Virus record (IMG/VR): IMGVR_UViG_3300010150_003189 | Location: 1-45,724 of that record | DNA length: 45,724 nt | Direction: 5' to 3' (one strand) | Origin: a virus | Notes under the pieces: model-generated | Told to the model about the DNA's origin: nothing | The model's input: only the letters and a program-made list of their open reading frames with translations | Database searches by the model: none | Shown here: piece by piece, positions 8,204-17,255 of the stretch | Numbering within the stretch: the stretch's first letter is position 1 | Layout of the letters: the number at the start of each line of letters is the position of its first letter | Made by a program: the position numbers and the translations under genes

Positions 8204-8843
8204 TAACTTTATAAAATATACAAAAATAGGTGCAGTAGCAGTCCTAGGACTAGGTCTTAGCTATGGCATTGGTACCTTTACACCCAACACATGGACTATA
8301 AATGATATAGTCGCAAAAGCAGAAGAAAATATTATAGGAGAATGGAACGAGTTTGGGTTTCATGAACCTTCAATAGAATATACAAACAATGCTCAATTTA
8401 TAACTGGCGTAGCTCGTTGTATTGACTTTCTTAATTTACATACAGAAATAAGCAAACGTGTTCCACGAGATATTATTGTTGCAATGGCAATACTAGAAAC
8501 AGGATATGGCAAAAGTAGATTTGCACTTGAAGGTAACAACTTATTTGGTATACGTACATGGGACAAAAATACACCACAATTGAAACCTTTAGAGTTGCCC
8601 AATGCGGCATTTGGTGTTAAAATATATAAAACAAAGTGTGCTTCTGTAAAAGATATGATTCACACTATTAATACGCATCGTGCGTACATAGACTATAGAG
8701 ATGAACGTGACAGACAAGAAGCAACAGGAGTTTTAGATATTGATGCACAAGTAGACCAATTACACAAGTGGAGTACAAATCCAAACTACACAGCATTAGT
8801 AAAAGAAAAGATTTTAATATTACAAGGCAAACAACATGACTAA
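8190..8843 (+). CDS. Membrane-anchored glucosaminidase-like cell-wall hydrolase
   Basis: The 217-aa protein has a basic N-terminus and one hydrophobic segment (about 13-30, IGAVAVLGLGLSYGIGTF), then a glucosaminidase (GH73/Bax-like) domain. Visible motifs are VPRDIIVAMAILETGYGKS with the likely catalytic Glu103, NNLFGIRTW and a Tyr-rich end. Such enzymes cut the glycan strands of peptidoglycan. The N-terminal segment could be a signal anchor, placing it on the periplasmic side of the inner membrane. It overlaps the HAD gene by 14 nt and UvdE by 8 nt and has its own upstream promoter. It is far from the main lysis cassette, so an early role such as wall remodelling is possible but unproven. 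Confidence 0.75.
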   Translation: MKKNSNFIKYTKIGAVAVLGLGLSYGIGTFTPNTWTINDIVAKAEENIIGEWNEFGFHEPSIEYTNNAQFITGVARCIDFLNLHTEISKRVPRDIIVAMAILETGYGKSRFALEGNNLFGIRTWDKNTPQLKPLELPNAAFGVKIYKTKCASVKDMIHTINTHRAYIDYRDERDRQEATGVLDIDAQVDQLHKWSTNPNYTALVKEKILILQGKQHD

Positions 8844-9855
8844 ACGTATAGGCTTCGCATGTAAGTACATGCACTCAGATCAAACGCAGAAGAAGAAACT
8901 GCTAGAAGAAATTCAACGACCACTAAATACACGCAGTACGACAGTACAATGGCTTAACAGGCAAACACGTGAAGTAGCAGAAGAACGCCTGTGGGACATT
9001 ATGGTACACAACATTCAGTCGTACAGTAACTTGATCGAATACGTAGGAGGATTACCTAATGAACTTAGAATGGTTAGACTCGGTAGCGATTGCCTTCCGG
9101 TATATACGCAACAAGATTGGTCATACTTTTGGCGAAAGCCTGACGTCCGTGATTACTGTAGTAAACATCTCGCCCCCGTCGGCGACAAAGCAAGGGCCCT
9201 CGATGTCCGACTATCGATGCACCCAGGCCAATTTACTGTACTTGCGAGCGACAACCCCGACATTGTAGATAGGAGCATAGAAGAATTTGAATATCATACC
9301 GACATCATACGCTGGATGGGATACGGCAAACAATTCCAAGACTTTAAATGCAATGTCCATATATCAGGCAGACAAGGTCCATCCGGTATCATCAATGTCC
9401 TGCCAAGACTATCTCAAGAGGCGAGAAACTGCATTACGATCGAGAACGACGAGAACTCGTGGGGGCTCGACGCATCGCTCGAACTTGAAAAACATGTCGC
9501 ATTGGTTCTTGACATACACCACCACTGGGTGCGTACAGGTGAATACATACAGCCCACCGACGATAGATTTACTCGCGTAGTAGATAGCTGGCGTGGTGTG
9601 CGTCCTGCAATGCATTACAGCTACAGTCGTAACGAACATTTACCACAAGACTTTGCACACGACACTATGCCCGATATGGAACAGCTACTAGAAGCAGGCC
9701 ATAAGAAGCAGAAACTTAGAGCCCATAGTGACTACTATCCTAACAAACTTGTTAATGATTGGGCATTGAGCTTCTTAGAACATTCTGACATTATGTGCGA
9801 GAGCAAGTGCAAAAACTTAGCCAGCATTGAACTATACGAACAATATAAAGCGTAA
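8836..9855 (+). CDS. uvsE: UV-damage endonuclease UvdE/UvsE
   Basis: A 339-aa TIM-barrel endonuclease of the UVDE family, which nicks DNA 5' to UV photoproducts in an excision-repair pathway independent of UvrABC. Characteristic blocks are RIGFACKYM at the start, VRLGSDCLPVY, RLSMHPGQFTVL with metal-binding His, CITIENDENSW, LVLDIHHHWV and KLRAHSDYY. Length matches the family. The stretch from about 9000 to 9560 is visibly richer in G and C than any neighbouring gene, which suggests separate origin or uneven exchange. The start overlaps the preceding gene by 8 nt. Confidence 0.92.
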   Translation: MTKRIGFACKYMHSDQTQKKKLLEEIQRPLNTRSTTVQWLNRQTREVAEERLWDIMVHNIQSYSNLIEYVGGLPNELRMVRLGSDCLPVYTQQDWSYFWRKPDVRDYCSKHLAPVGDKARALDVRLSMHPGQFTVLASDNPDIVDRSIEEFEYHTDIIRWMGYGKQFQDFKCNVHISGRQGPSGIINVLPRLSQEARNCITIENDENSWGLDASLELEKHVALVLDIHHHWVRTGEYIQPTDDRFTRVVDSWRGVRPAMHYSYSRNEHLPQDFAHDTMPDMEQLLEAGHKKQKLRAHSDYYPNKLVNDWALSFLEHSDIMCESKCKNLASIELYEQYKA

Positions 9856-9859
9856 ATAC
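9852..9859 (+). promoter_or_regulatory. Weak late-type promoter GTAAATAC
   Basis: GTAAATAC lies 35 nt upstream of the small membrane-protein gene and overlaps the uvsE stop. It differs from the GATAAATAC consensus of this genome by loss of one base pair position, so it is a variant at best. Confidence 0.3.
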
Positions 9860-9886
9860 TACACATTAACTTTTAAGGAGATTATA

Positions 9887-10060
9887 ATGATCGATACTAT
9901 TAAAGAATGGGTAAGTGAACGTTTTGAAGAACGTACATCTTGGGATGGAGCAATGCTTATTGCTATTGGCGTAATTGTGCTAATCGCAGGACCATTTGCA
10001 AAATTAGCGGCTTATGCGGCAATCGCATATGGTGCTTGGACTTTATTCAAATCTGAATAA
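9887..10060 (+). CDS. Small membrane protein, 57 aa
   Basis: The protein has a short charged N-terminus (MIDTIKEWVSERFEERTSWD) and a long hydrophobic region from about residue 22 to 52 (AMLIAIGVIVLIAGPF, then AKLAAYAAIAYGAW), enough for one or two membrane passes. A very strong Shine-Dalgarno (TTAAGGAG) decides ATG 9887; the frame is open upstream into uvsE but without a ribosome site. No family is recognised. It is followed by a convergent gene and a hairpin. Confidence 0.7.
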   Translation: MIDTIKEWVSERFEERTSWDGAMLIAIGVIVLIAGPFAKLAAYAAIAYGAWTLFKSE

Positions 10061-10071
10061 TCACTTTAGAC

Positions 10072-10109
10072 CAATGATTGACATCACAATTTGCTGATGT
10101 CGGTCATTG
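10072..10109. terminator. Hairpin between convergent genes
   Basis: A 15-bp stem (10072-10086 with 10095-10109, two G.U pairs) closes an 8-nt loop. It spans the stop codon of the minus-strand zinc-ribbon gene and lies 12 nt after the plus-strand stop. It has no clear U-tract, so it may be a two-way transcript end or an RNA-stability element. Confidence 0.5.
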
Positions 10110-10368
10110 TATCTACCCTAACATTGAGTTTCTTGCGTTGTAATACGCCAGCTTTTTGAGCAAAACGTTTAGGATCGCATTTTTCACATACGTGTGAGTA
10201 GTCATTTGTTAGGCGCTTAGGGTCTACTTGTCCTTTGTCGCGTGAGAATTCTTCATGGCAGTTATCACATTCAAAGAATACAATCGTCTTTTTACGCTTG
10301 TACGGATGATGTCCACGCTTACCTTTACGCATATAGTATTGAATTTTCTTTTCAGTTCGTAAAAACAT
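10084..10368 (-). CDS. Small zinc-ribbon protein, 94 aa
   Basis: The protein has a basic N-terminal third (RKGKRGHHPYKRKK) followed by two CxxC knuckles: Cys34/Cys37 (FFECDNCHEEF) and Cys61/Cys64 (HVCEKCDPKRF), a four-Cys zinc ribbon. Similar short proteins are common in marine T4-type phages; the function is unknown, with nucleic-acid binding likely from the basic tail. I place the start at 10368; 10332 is an alternative and neither has a good Shine-Dalgarno. A perfect T4 late box TATAAATA lies at 10384-10377, so +1 would fall at about 10371, only 3 nt before the first ATG. It is the only minus-strand gene in this part of the window. Confidence 0.7.
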   Translation of the reverse strand: MFLRTEKKIQYYMRKGKRGHHPYKRKKTIVFFECDNCHEEFSRDKGQVDPKRLTNDYSHVCEKCDPKRFAQKAGVLQRKKLNVRVDTMTDISKL

Positions 10369-10376
10369 AGTAATAG

Positions 10377-10384
10377 TATTTATA
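10377..10384 (-). promoter_or_regulatory. Late promoter TATAAATA (minus strand)
   Basis: An exact T4 late-promoter octamer followed by C on the minus strand, pointing at the zinc-ribbon gene. It is back-to-back with the plus-strand late motif at 10410. Confidence 0.65.
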
Positions 10385-10409
10385 ATCACATTCGGATTAT
10401 AGATTAACA

Positions 10410-10417
10410 GATAAATA
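10410..10417 (+). promoter_or_regulatory. Late promoter GATAAATA for the IscA-like gene
   Basis: GATAAATA begins 26 nt upstream of ATG 10436, matching the spacing of the other late motifs. Confidence 0.65.
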
Positions 10418-10435
10418 ATAATGATAGGAACAACA

Positions 10436-10759
10436 ATGTCGATAGTTACTTTAACAGACTCAGCCAAAGCACAGATGTGTAATATGGTTGAAGAACATAA
10501 AAAGCCAGCAGTTAGGCTTTCATTAAAGGGCGGCGGCTGTGCTGGTTTTAAATATGAATGGACTATGGAAGCAGATATTAACGCAGAAGACGAAGTAGTT
10601 GAATTCGATAAAGGTAAATTTGTAGTAGATCCATCTAGTGTGATGTATTTACTAGGTAGTACAATTGACTACAAGAAAGAAATGTTTGGATCTTACTTTG
10701 CAGTAGAGAATCCAGGAAGTACTTCAAGTTGTGGTTGTGGCGAGTCAATAGGATTTTAG
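10436..10759 (+). CDS. A-type Fe-S cluster carrier (IscA/HesB family)
   Basis: The 107-aa protein matches the HesB/IscA family in length and in its three conserved cysteines: Cys35 in GGGCAGFKY and Cys99/Cys101 in SSCGCGESIGF. These proteins bind and pass Fe-S clusters or iron to target proteins. AGGA 6 nt before ATG 10436 fixes the start. Homologues recur in marine T4-type phages directly beside tail genes, as here, with the giant structural gene 10 nt downstream. Whether it serves a virion or a host protein is open; a phage ferredoxin in this window (34608) is one possible client. Confidence 0.88.
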   Translation: MSIVTLTDSAKAQMCNMVEEHKKPAVRLSLKGGGCAGFKYEWTMEADINAEDEVVEFDKGKFVVDPSSVMYLLGSTIDYKKEMFGSYFAVENPGSTSSCGCGESIGF

Positions 10760-10769
10760 GGAATAATAC

Positions 10770-13700
10770 ATGTCAAAATTAAATATTAATATTGGTACAG
10801 AGGGCAACGATAATACTGGTGATAGTATTAGAGAAGCGTTTAGAAAAGCCAATGAAAACTTTACAGAACTTTATGCTGTATTTGGTATCGGCGGACAGAT
10901 TAGCTTTACAAGTTTAAGCGATGTTCCAGATGTACTAACTGCATACACAGTACCACAAGCTAACGCAGAAGGATCAGCGATTGACTTCAAGACGCTAGTT
11001 GGCGGAACTGGAATGACTATTAATTCAACTAGTCCAAACCAAATTGTTATCAGCAACACATCAAGTATTATTAGTACAGACGGACAACCAAGTTTAGGTG
11101 GTCCACTTAATGCGGCCAACCAGGCTATAGCAAACGCACCTGTTTCCCTAAGTGCAGTTAACGCATTGAATACAGTACATGGTACTAACTTTACTATTGA
11201 TGATTTAATAATTAACAAAGGTTATGCTGACGGACGTTACTTGCGTTCAACAGGTTCACCTGGTGGCGAAGGACAAATTAGAGTTAGAGAAGAACCAGTT
11301 GATGCCGCGGCATACACTCTTAATATTACAAGTTTTGCAAACGGTAACGTTGTAACTAGTGGAGGACATGGATTCTCTACAACTGCAAATGGTATTAGCT
11401 ACATTTATAATTCAACAGGTACAGATGCAACAGGGTTAACAACTGGTGTTAAGTATTACCTACGTTATGTAAGTGATACACAATTAAGTGTTCACACAAC
11501 ACTAGCAGAAGCACAGAACGATGATGACTTATCAAGAGTTAAAGTTGGTATTGTATCAGGTTCAGGTACTGGCACACAAACAATGGTTGACGCAGAGTAT
11601 GATGCAACCTTAGCAGGATATTGGATTAGTACAGAAGCATTACCACGTAAGAGTATTACTAGACGTGAAGGTGACACTATGTCAGGTGCATTGTACTTAC
11701 ATGATCACCCAGGCTCACAAGCAGGAGCAGGAGCACCAGGTGGTATTACAGACATGCAGGCGGCTACAAAATACTATGTAGACAATAGTGCATATCCTTC
11801 TAAAACAAATTTATTCGTAAGTACCAAAGGTGACGATACAATGGCTAACGTTCCAGTTGGTCAAGAAGGTCGTTCATGGAACTATTCATATGCTTCAGTT
11901 GCGGCCGCGGCGGCAAAAGCAGAAGAAGTTATTACTACAAGTCCTATTAAGATTGGACCTTACGCACAACACATTACATATGCATCAGGACAGAATAATT
12001 CAACTGTTGCTTCGTCAGGTGTTACAAGTTCAAGCGGTTACGAAGAAGTTAAAATTCTTACAGACGCAAACAAACAATTTATAATTGATGAAACTATTGC
12101 TTTCTTAGAAGCTACATATCCTACTTTACTTTATGATGCAACTCTATGTCGCAGAGACTTAGGATTTATTGCAGAAGGTATTGTATTAGATATACTAGAT
12201 GGAACATTTGCAAACTACCACAGTAGAAATGCTGGATTAAGATATTACAGTAGTGCAAGTGGGCAGATTGCTAGACGTACACAGTACACAGAAACAATAG
12301 CATCACTTAACTTTGCCAAAGCTCTACATGCTAAAGTTATTACTAACACACTAGAAACTAACTTATACCAGAGTGTTACTACACAGACTACAATTCCAGC
12401 ACAAGTAGTTGACTTAGTTGGACAAACAGCAGTTGCGGCTAAATGGGATATTATTAAAACAATAGTAACAGGACCAACTATAGCAAGTGCTCCACAACTA
12501 GTTGAAGGTAGTAGTTGGACTATTACTATTACTAACGGTGGACAAGGATTTGTTGATCAAAACATAGTTTCAAACCAAGACTTAGTTCCTGGTAAGATTA
12601 TAACTTTTGAAACAAGTGGCGCAGTTGGTAGAATTGTATCAACAACAAGAGGTGCATCAGTTGATACTATTGAAATAGAATTACTTGAACCAATTACTCC
12701 AGTAGTTGGTGAAGAAATGAATTACGGTAATGCGTTCTCAATTAAAGATATTAGCATACACGTTGAATCAGGAACATACTTTGAACAGTTTCCAATTAAG
12801 GTTCCAGCAGGTGTATCAATAAAAGGTGACGAGTTTAGACGTGTTAATATTAAACCAGCACCAGGACCAAGTACATCAATTTGGGCTGATAGTTATTTCT
12901 ACAGAGAACCAACGTTTGACGGCCTTGCATTAAAAACAGAATATAATCCAAATGCTGTTGAACTATTAACAGTTAATAAAGAATTCCTTAAAGACGAAGT
13001 TGTAGCTTGGATCGATGCACAGATTGTTATTAACACAGGTATATGGAACGGCTTTACATACGATAGTCAAAAATGTGAAAGAGATGCAGGAATCATCATT
13101 GATGGTTTAATATATGATCTTCAATGGAGTGGTAATGAAAAGACTCACTACAATGCATCAAGATATTACAATGGCGTAGTAAGTTTAGTAGCTGGCCAAC
13201 AGGATCAGACTGCCGCGGCAATGGCACAGTTAAAACTGATTATTCAAAACTTTATTTTTGCTAACGCAACATACACAAGTTTACAAAGCCCTGTAAGAAC
13301 AACACAAACAATTGATTCTACAGCAGGTGAAGCGGCGGCAAGTACACAGGTTGGTACATTACTTGATATGGTTGGTGACGTTATTACTAACGGATTACCT
13401 AACTTACCAGCACTTGACTCACCAAGTTACGGTTACCATTACTTAACAGATTACAGTAACGCTTCAAGTACACCTAAAGACAACAAAGACATGGACGTCT
13501 TCTTAATGAATGACGCAACTATTATACGTAACATGAGTGTCCAAGGACACGGTGGGTTTATGTGTGTATTAGATCCAGAAGGTGTTGTACTTACTAAGTC
13601 ACCATACATACAAACAGGTTCAAGTTTCTCACAGAGTATTAATAAACAAGCGTTTAGAGGCGGTATGTTTATTGACGGATTTGTTGGTAACTTAAGAACT

Positions 13701-16700
13701 GTTGTAAACAGTAAAACAGATAACTTCACACTAAACGTACAAAGTGCGGCAGGTGAAGGATTAAGAATTAAACGTCCGCAAGTACCAAGTCCTTTTTACA
13801 TTAACGGCAAACGTCATCAAGTAAATGCTATTACTAGTTACGACCAAGCGGCAGGTACTGCAACACTTATACTAGATCCAACATCAAATGATGGAACTGG
13901 TTTTGATCAACCAATGCCAACTAACATTGTATTACAAACAGCTGGTAACAGATCAATGTTGGCAAACGACTTTACACAAGTTAACGACTTAGGTTATGGT
14001 ACTGTAGCTGTTAACACAGGACTTTCAGAACTTGTTTCACAGTTTACATATTATTGTCAAGCGGCATACTATGCAGGCAGTGGTTCAGAGATTAGATCAC
14101 TTAACGGTTCTAACGCTTATGGTGAATACGGACTAGTAAGTACAGGTTCAGATCCAAACGAAATTCCAGACATTATTACAACAACTAATAGATTTACATC
14201 ACCATTTAAAATCTTTGATGATGGTTCAGGATTTGATCATCCAGAAGACCAGTTGTTTATATATGCATACGACTTTGACGGTGTTCCAAGAACTAATTCA
14301 GAAATAGAAATTGATCATGGTGGATCACTAGGAACTACTAGATACGAAATTACAACTGTTGAAGCAATAACACAACCTGGATCACCTCCGACTGGTGTTG
14401 TTAGTAACACAGTTTATAAATTAAACATGGCAACAACAGGTGCTAACCAAACTAGTACTACAGGACTTAAGGCAGTATTATCAAACGGCCAAATTGGTAC
14501 TATTAGAGTTGGACAAACTGTTGAGCTATCAGGTGTTGATGTTGCTACAACTAGACCAAGTAGTGCATTGATATTTGATCAATCAGTTGAATCAATCTAC
14601 AGAGTTATTAGCTTTAACACAACAAACGCACTAGGTACAGCATTACCAAGTGGTACACAGCAAGTTAGACTTGATAGTACATACGAATATATTAAACTAG
14701 TTGTTGATGAAACAAATTCACAGTTAAACACACATGCTGGTACTGGTACTACAATGGGTGCTACAGCAGGCGATAATGTTATTGCTGTTGTTAGTATTTT
14801 CTCACAGAAACAATTAGATCAACTTAATGCAGGTGATATGATCTTTACCTGGAATGGTAAAACACATACTGTTACAGGCTATACACAAAGAACAGGCTTT
14901 GGTACAATTAGTATTCAAGACTTAGCTGGTACGGATATTAACTCACCAGCATCAAGTCCAGGACTTGTAAGTTCAGTTTACAATGCAACCAACACAGTTA
15001 CACTAAGAGTAGGTTTACGTGATGGTGAGGGTGGTAACATTACTGTTAACATTTCAACAACTAGAGCAACAGGACATGACTTCTTAAATATTGGTACAGG
15101 TGGATTTAACACAAGTAACTATCCAAACGTTGTATTAGGTGCACCAACGCAACCTAAGGACGTATCAAGACAAGTTGACGAAAGAGATAAAGGTAGAGTA
15201 TTCTACGTAAGTACAGACGAAGATGGATTCTTTAGAGTAGGTAAGTTCTTTACAGTTGACCAAGGTACTGGTACAGTTACATTTAGTGCTTCGATTGCAT
15301 TGAGTAACTTAGATGGTATTGGATTTAAACGTGGTGTTGTTGTAGCAGAATTTAGTGCTGATGACGGCATGACAGATAATGCTACTGACACAGTTCCAGT
15401 TGAATCAGCAGTACGTGGTTACGTTGCAAGAAGATTAGGTTGGGACCACGGTGGTAACCCATATGCTAACATTATTGGCCCAGGTGCATTAGCAAGAGAT
15501 GGAACAACTTCTCTAACTGGTAACATTAATGCAGGTGGTAACACATTTACAAACTTATCAGATCCAGCTAACCCACAAGAAGCGGCAACCAAAAGTTACG
15601 TTGATAGTTTAATTGATGCAGGTGATACACTACCTGAAATGATTGACTTTGAAACTAATGGGTTGACAGGCAACCAAATGATTGCCACAACAGGATTGTT
15701 TAGAATTTATACACAACCAGCAACAGGTGGCAACTTCCAAAACGGTGATACTATCACAGGTAACGGTTCAAGTGCAACAGGTACTATTGTAGATATTACA
15801 AATGTTACACGAGGCGGTGTTGCAGAAAACTTAATTGTATACACAGCAGTAACAGGAACAATATTAAATTCAGACATTGTTGAAACAGCAGGCGGTGTGT
15901 CAGCACAAGTTACAACTGGTCCTATTATGGAGTTTGCAAACTTAGTTGAAACAGCAACTTCAGATATCAATGTTTTTGTTGCAAGAGATGTAAGTGGTGC
16001 AACAGTTGACTTTAGACTTAGAGCAGATAGTATTATTAATGCTGATGTAAATGCAAGTGCAGGTATACAGCAAAGTAAACTAGCACTAGAAGAAGCAACT
16101 ACAAGAGCTAATAGTACTGGCATTACACAAAACGATTTAGGTGTTGCTAGTTTTGACAGTGATATATTTACAGCTGACCAAGGTTGGATTACAATCGACA
16201 ATGGTGCATTAGACTATAGAAAAATTATTAATATTGCAGACGGTACTGTAATTGGTAGAGCGGCAGGTGACTCAAGTACAGGTGATGTAAGTGAAGTTCC
16301 ATTTGCTACTATTGTTAGTGAAGGTGGCGGTGTACAAGAAGCTGTTAGTACAACAGGAGCAATAAACGCTCTTGTTAAAACAGATGCTTCAGGTGTAGCA
16401 ACAGTACAAGGACTTAAAGTTGACAGTTACTTAGTAATGGATACAAGTGGTACAGAGTTACAACTTTCAACTCCAGGTGGTGCATTGTTTATGACATCAG
16501 CAGGTACTGTTACTCCAACAGTTGAAATGCCTGGATCACTTAACATTGGCGCAACTGGTGTTACACAAGGATTCTTCCAAACTAACTCAGCACTAGCAGG
16601 CGAAAGTAGACTAGGTGTTGATTGGATACACAGTAGCTTTATTGAAGCACCAGGTGAACTTGATGCAAACTCAACAGGTATTGGTATTGGTGCTAACACA

Positions 16701-17255
16701 GGTTATAGTGCGGCAGGACAAATTGCTTTAATTAGTGATGGTGCTGTAATTGTTAAAACAACATCAACAGGATTTGAACCAGGATTAGATAACACATATA
16801 ACATTGGTACAAGTTCAGCTAGATACAACACAGTTTATGCAGGTGTACTAAACGGTACATCAACACAATCACGTTACGCTGACTTGGCAGAGAACTACTT
16901 AGCAGATACAGAGTATGAAACAGGTACAGTATTAGTGTTTGGTGGAGATGAAGAAATAACTACAACAACTGCAAAAGGCGACAGACGAGTAGCTGGTGTT
17001 GTTTCTGAGAAACCGGGTTACTTAATGAACGGTGATTTAGAAGGTAGCTTTGTAACTGCTATTGCACTACAAGGTAGAGTTCCAGTTAAGGTACTTGGCA
17101 CAGTTGAGCCAGGAGACTTAGTTGTAACATCAAGTATACCAGGATACGGAATTGTCGATAACGATCCTAAAGTAGGAACTATTATAGGTAAGGCACTAGG
17201 GGCTAAGGAAGATCCCGAACGTGGAATTGTCGAAGTAGTTGTGGGGAGAGTATAA
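10770..17255 (+). CDS. Giant virion structural protein, 2161 aa
   Basis: The N-terminus NINIGTEGNDNTGDSIREAF with KANENFTELY is a module found on several structural proteins here. Near residue 345 FVSTKGDD and near 665 IHVESGTYFEQFPIKVPAG look like a pectate-lyase-type beta-helix. Two copies of a YDxxxCxRDxGxIxxGxxxD block occur near residues 453 and 763; I know this block from large cyanophage structural proteins. Around 1590-1610 there is the fibre text LTGNINAGGNTFTNLSDP and AATKSYVDS. The C-terminal 150 residues (RYADLAENYLADTEYETG and following) resemble a chaperone-like end domain. It is probably a long tail fibre or baseplate-linked spike. AGGGA precedes the ATG and the stop overlaps the next start. 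Confidence 0.8.
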   Translation: MSKLNINIGTEGNDNTGDSIREAFRKANENFTELYAVFGIGGQISFTSLSDVPDVLTAYTVPQANAEGSAIDFKTLVGGTGMTINSTSPNQIVISNTSSIISTDGQPSLGGPLNAANQAIANAPVSLSAVNALNTVHGTNFTIDDLIINKGYADGRYLRSTGSPGGEGQIRVREEPVDAAAYTLNITSFANGNVVTSGGHGFSTTANGISYIYNSTGTDATGLTTGVKYYLRYVSDTQLSVHTTLAEAQNDDDLSRVKVGIVSGSGTGTQTMVDAEYDATLAGYWISTEALPRKSITRREGDTMSGALYLHDHPGSQAGAGAPGGITDMQAATKYYVDNSAYPSKTNLFVSTKGDDTMANVPVGQEGRSWNYSYASVAAAAAKAEEVITTSPIKIGPYAQHITYASGQNNSTVASSGVTSSSGYEEVKILTDANKQFIIDETIAFLEATYPTLLYDATLCRRDLGFIAEGIVLDILDGTFANYHSRNAGLRYYSSASGQIARRTQYTETIASLNFAKALHAKVITNTLETNLYQSVTTQTTIPAQVVDLVGQTAVAAKWDIIKTIVTGPTIASAPQLVEGSSWTITITNGGQGFVDQNIVSNQDLVPGKIITFETSGAVGRIVSTTRGASVDTIEIELLEPITPVVGEEMNYGNAFSIKDISIHVESGTYFEQFPIKVPAGVSIKGDEFRRVNIKPAPGPSTSIWADSYFYREPTFDGLALKTEYNPNAVELLTVNKEFLKDEVVAWIDAQIVINTGIWNGFTYDSQKCERDAGIIIDGLIYDLQWSGNEKTHYNASRYYNGVVSLVAGQQDQTAAAMAQLKLIIQNFIFANATYTSLQSPVRTTQTIDSTAGEAAASTQVGTLLDMVGDVITNGLPNLPALDSPSYGYHYLTDYSNASSTPKDNKDMDVFLMNDATIIRNMSVQGHGGFMCVLDPEGVVLTKSPYIQTGSSFSQSINKQAFRGGMFIDGFVGNLRTVVNSKTDNFTLNVQSAAGEGLRIKRPQVPSPFYINGKRHQVNAITSYDQAAGTATLILDPTSNDGTGFDQPMPTNIVLQTAGNRSMLANDFTQVNDLGYGTVAVNTGLSELVSQFTYYCQAAYYAGSGSEIRSLNGSNAYGEYGLVSTGSDPNEIPDIITTTNRFTSPFKIFDDGSGFDHPEDQLFIYAYDFDGVPRTNSEIEIDHGGSLGTTRYEITTVEAITQPGSPPTGVVSNTVYKLNMATTGANQTSTTGLKAVLSNGQIGTIRVGQTVELSGVDVATTRPSSALIFDQSVESIYRVISFNTTNALGTALPSGTQQVRLDSTYEYIKLVVDETNSQLNTHAGTGTTMGATAGDNVIAVVSIFSQKQLDQLNAGDMIFTWNGKTHTVTGYTQRTGFGTISIQDLAGTDINSPASSPGLVSSVYNATNTVTLRVGLRDGEGGNITVNISTTRATGHDFLNIGTGGFNTSNYPNVVLGAPTQPKDVSRQVDERDKGRVFYVSTDEDGFFRVGKFFTVDQGTGTVTFSASIALSNLDGIGFKRGVVVAEFSADDGMTDNATDTVPVESAVRGYVARRLGWDHGGNPYANIIGPGALARDGTTSLTGNINAGGNTFTNLSDPANPQEAATKSYVDSLIDAGDTLPEMIDFETNGLTGNQMIATTGLFRIYTQPATGGNFQNGDTITGNGSSATGTIVDITNVTRGGVAENLIVYTAVTGTILNSDIVETAGGVSAQVTTGPIMEFANLVETATSDINVFVARDVSGATVDFRLRADSIINADVNASAGIQQSKLALEEATTRANSTGITQNDLGVASFDSDIFTADQGWITIDNGALDYRKIINIADGTVIGRAAGDSSTGDVSEVPFATIVSEGGGVQEAVSTTGAINALVKTDASGVATVQGLKVDSYLVMDTSGTELQLSTPGGALFMTSAGTVTPTVEMPGSLNIGATGVTQGFFQTNSALAGESRLGVDWIHSSFIEAPGELDANSTGIGIGANTGYSAAGQIALISDGAVIVKTTSTGFEPGLDNTYNIGTSSARYNTVYAGVLNGTSTQSRYADLAENYLADTEYETGTVLVFGGDEEITTTTAKGDRRVAGVVSEKPGYLMNGDLEGSFVTAIALQGRVPVKVLGTVEPGDLVVTSSIPGYGIVDNDPKVGTIIGKALGAKEDPERGIVEVVVGRV

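Noticed and set aside
15707-16201. 164-codon minus-strand frame inside the giant structural gene
   Set aside because: It is a shadow of Thr/Gly/Asn-rich coding sequence with no Shine-Dalgarno, promoter or recognisable domain.
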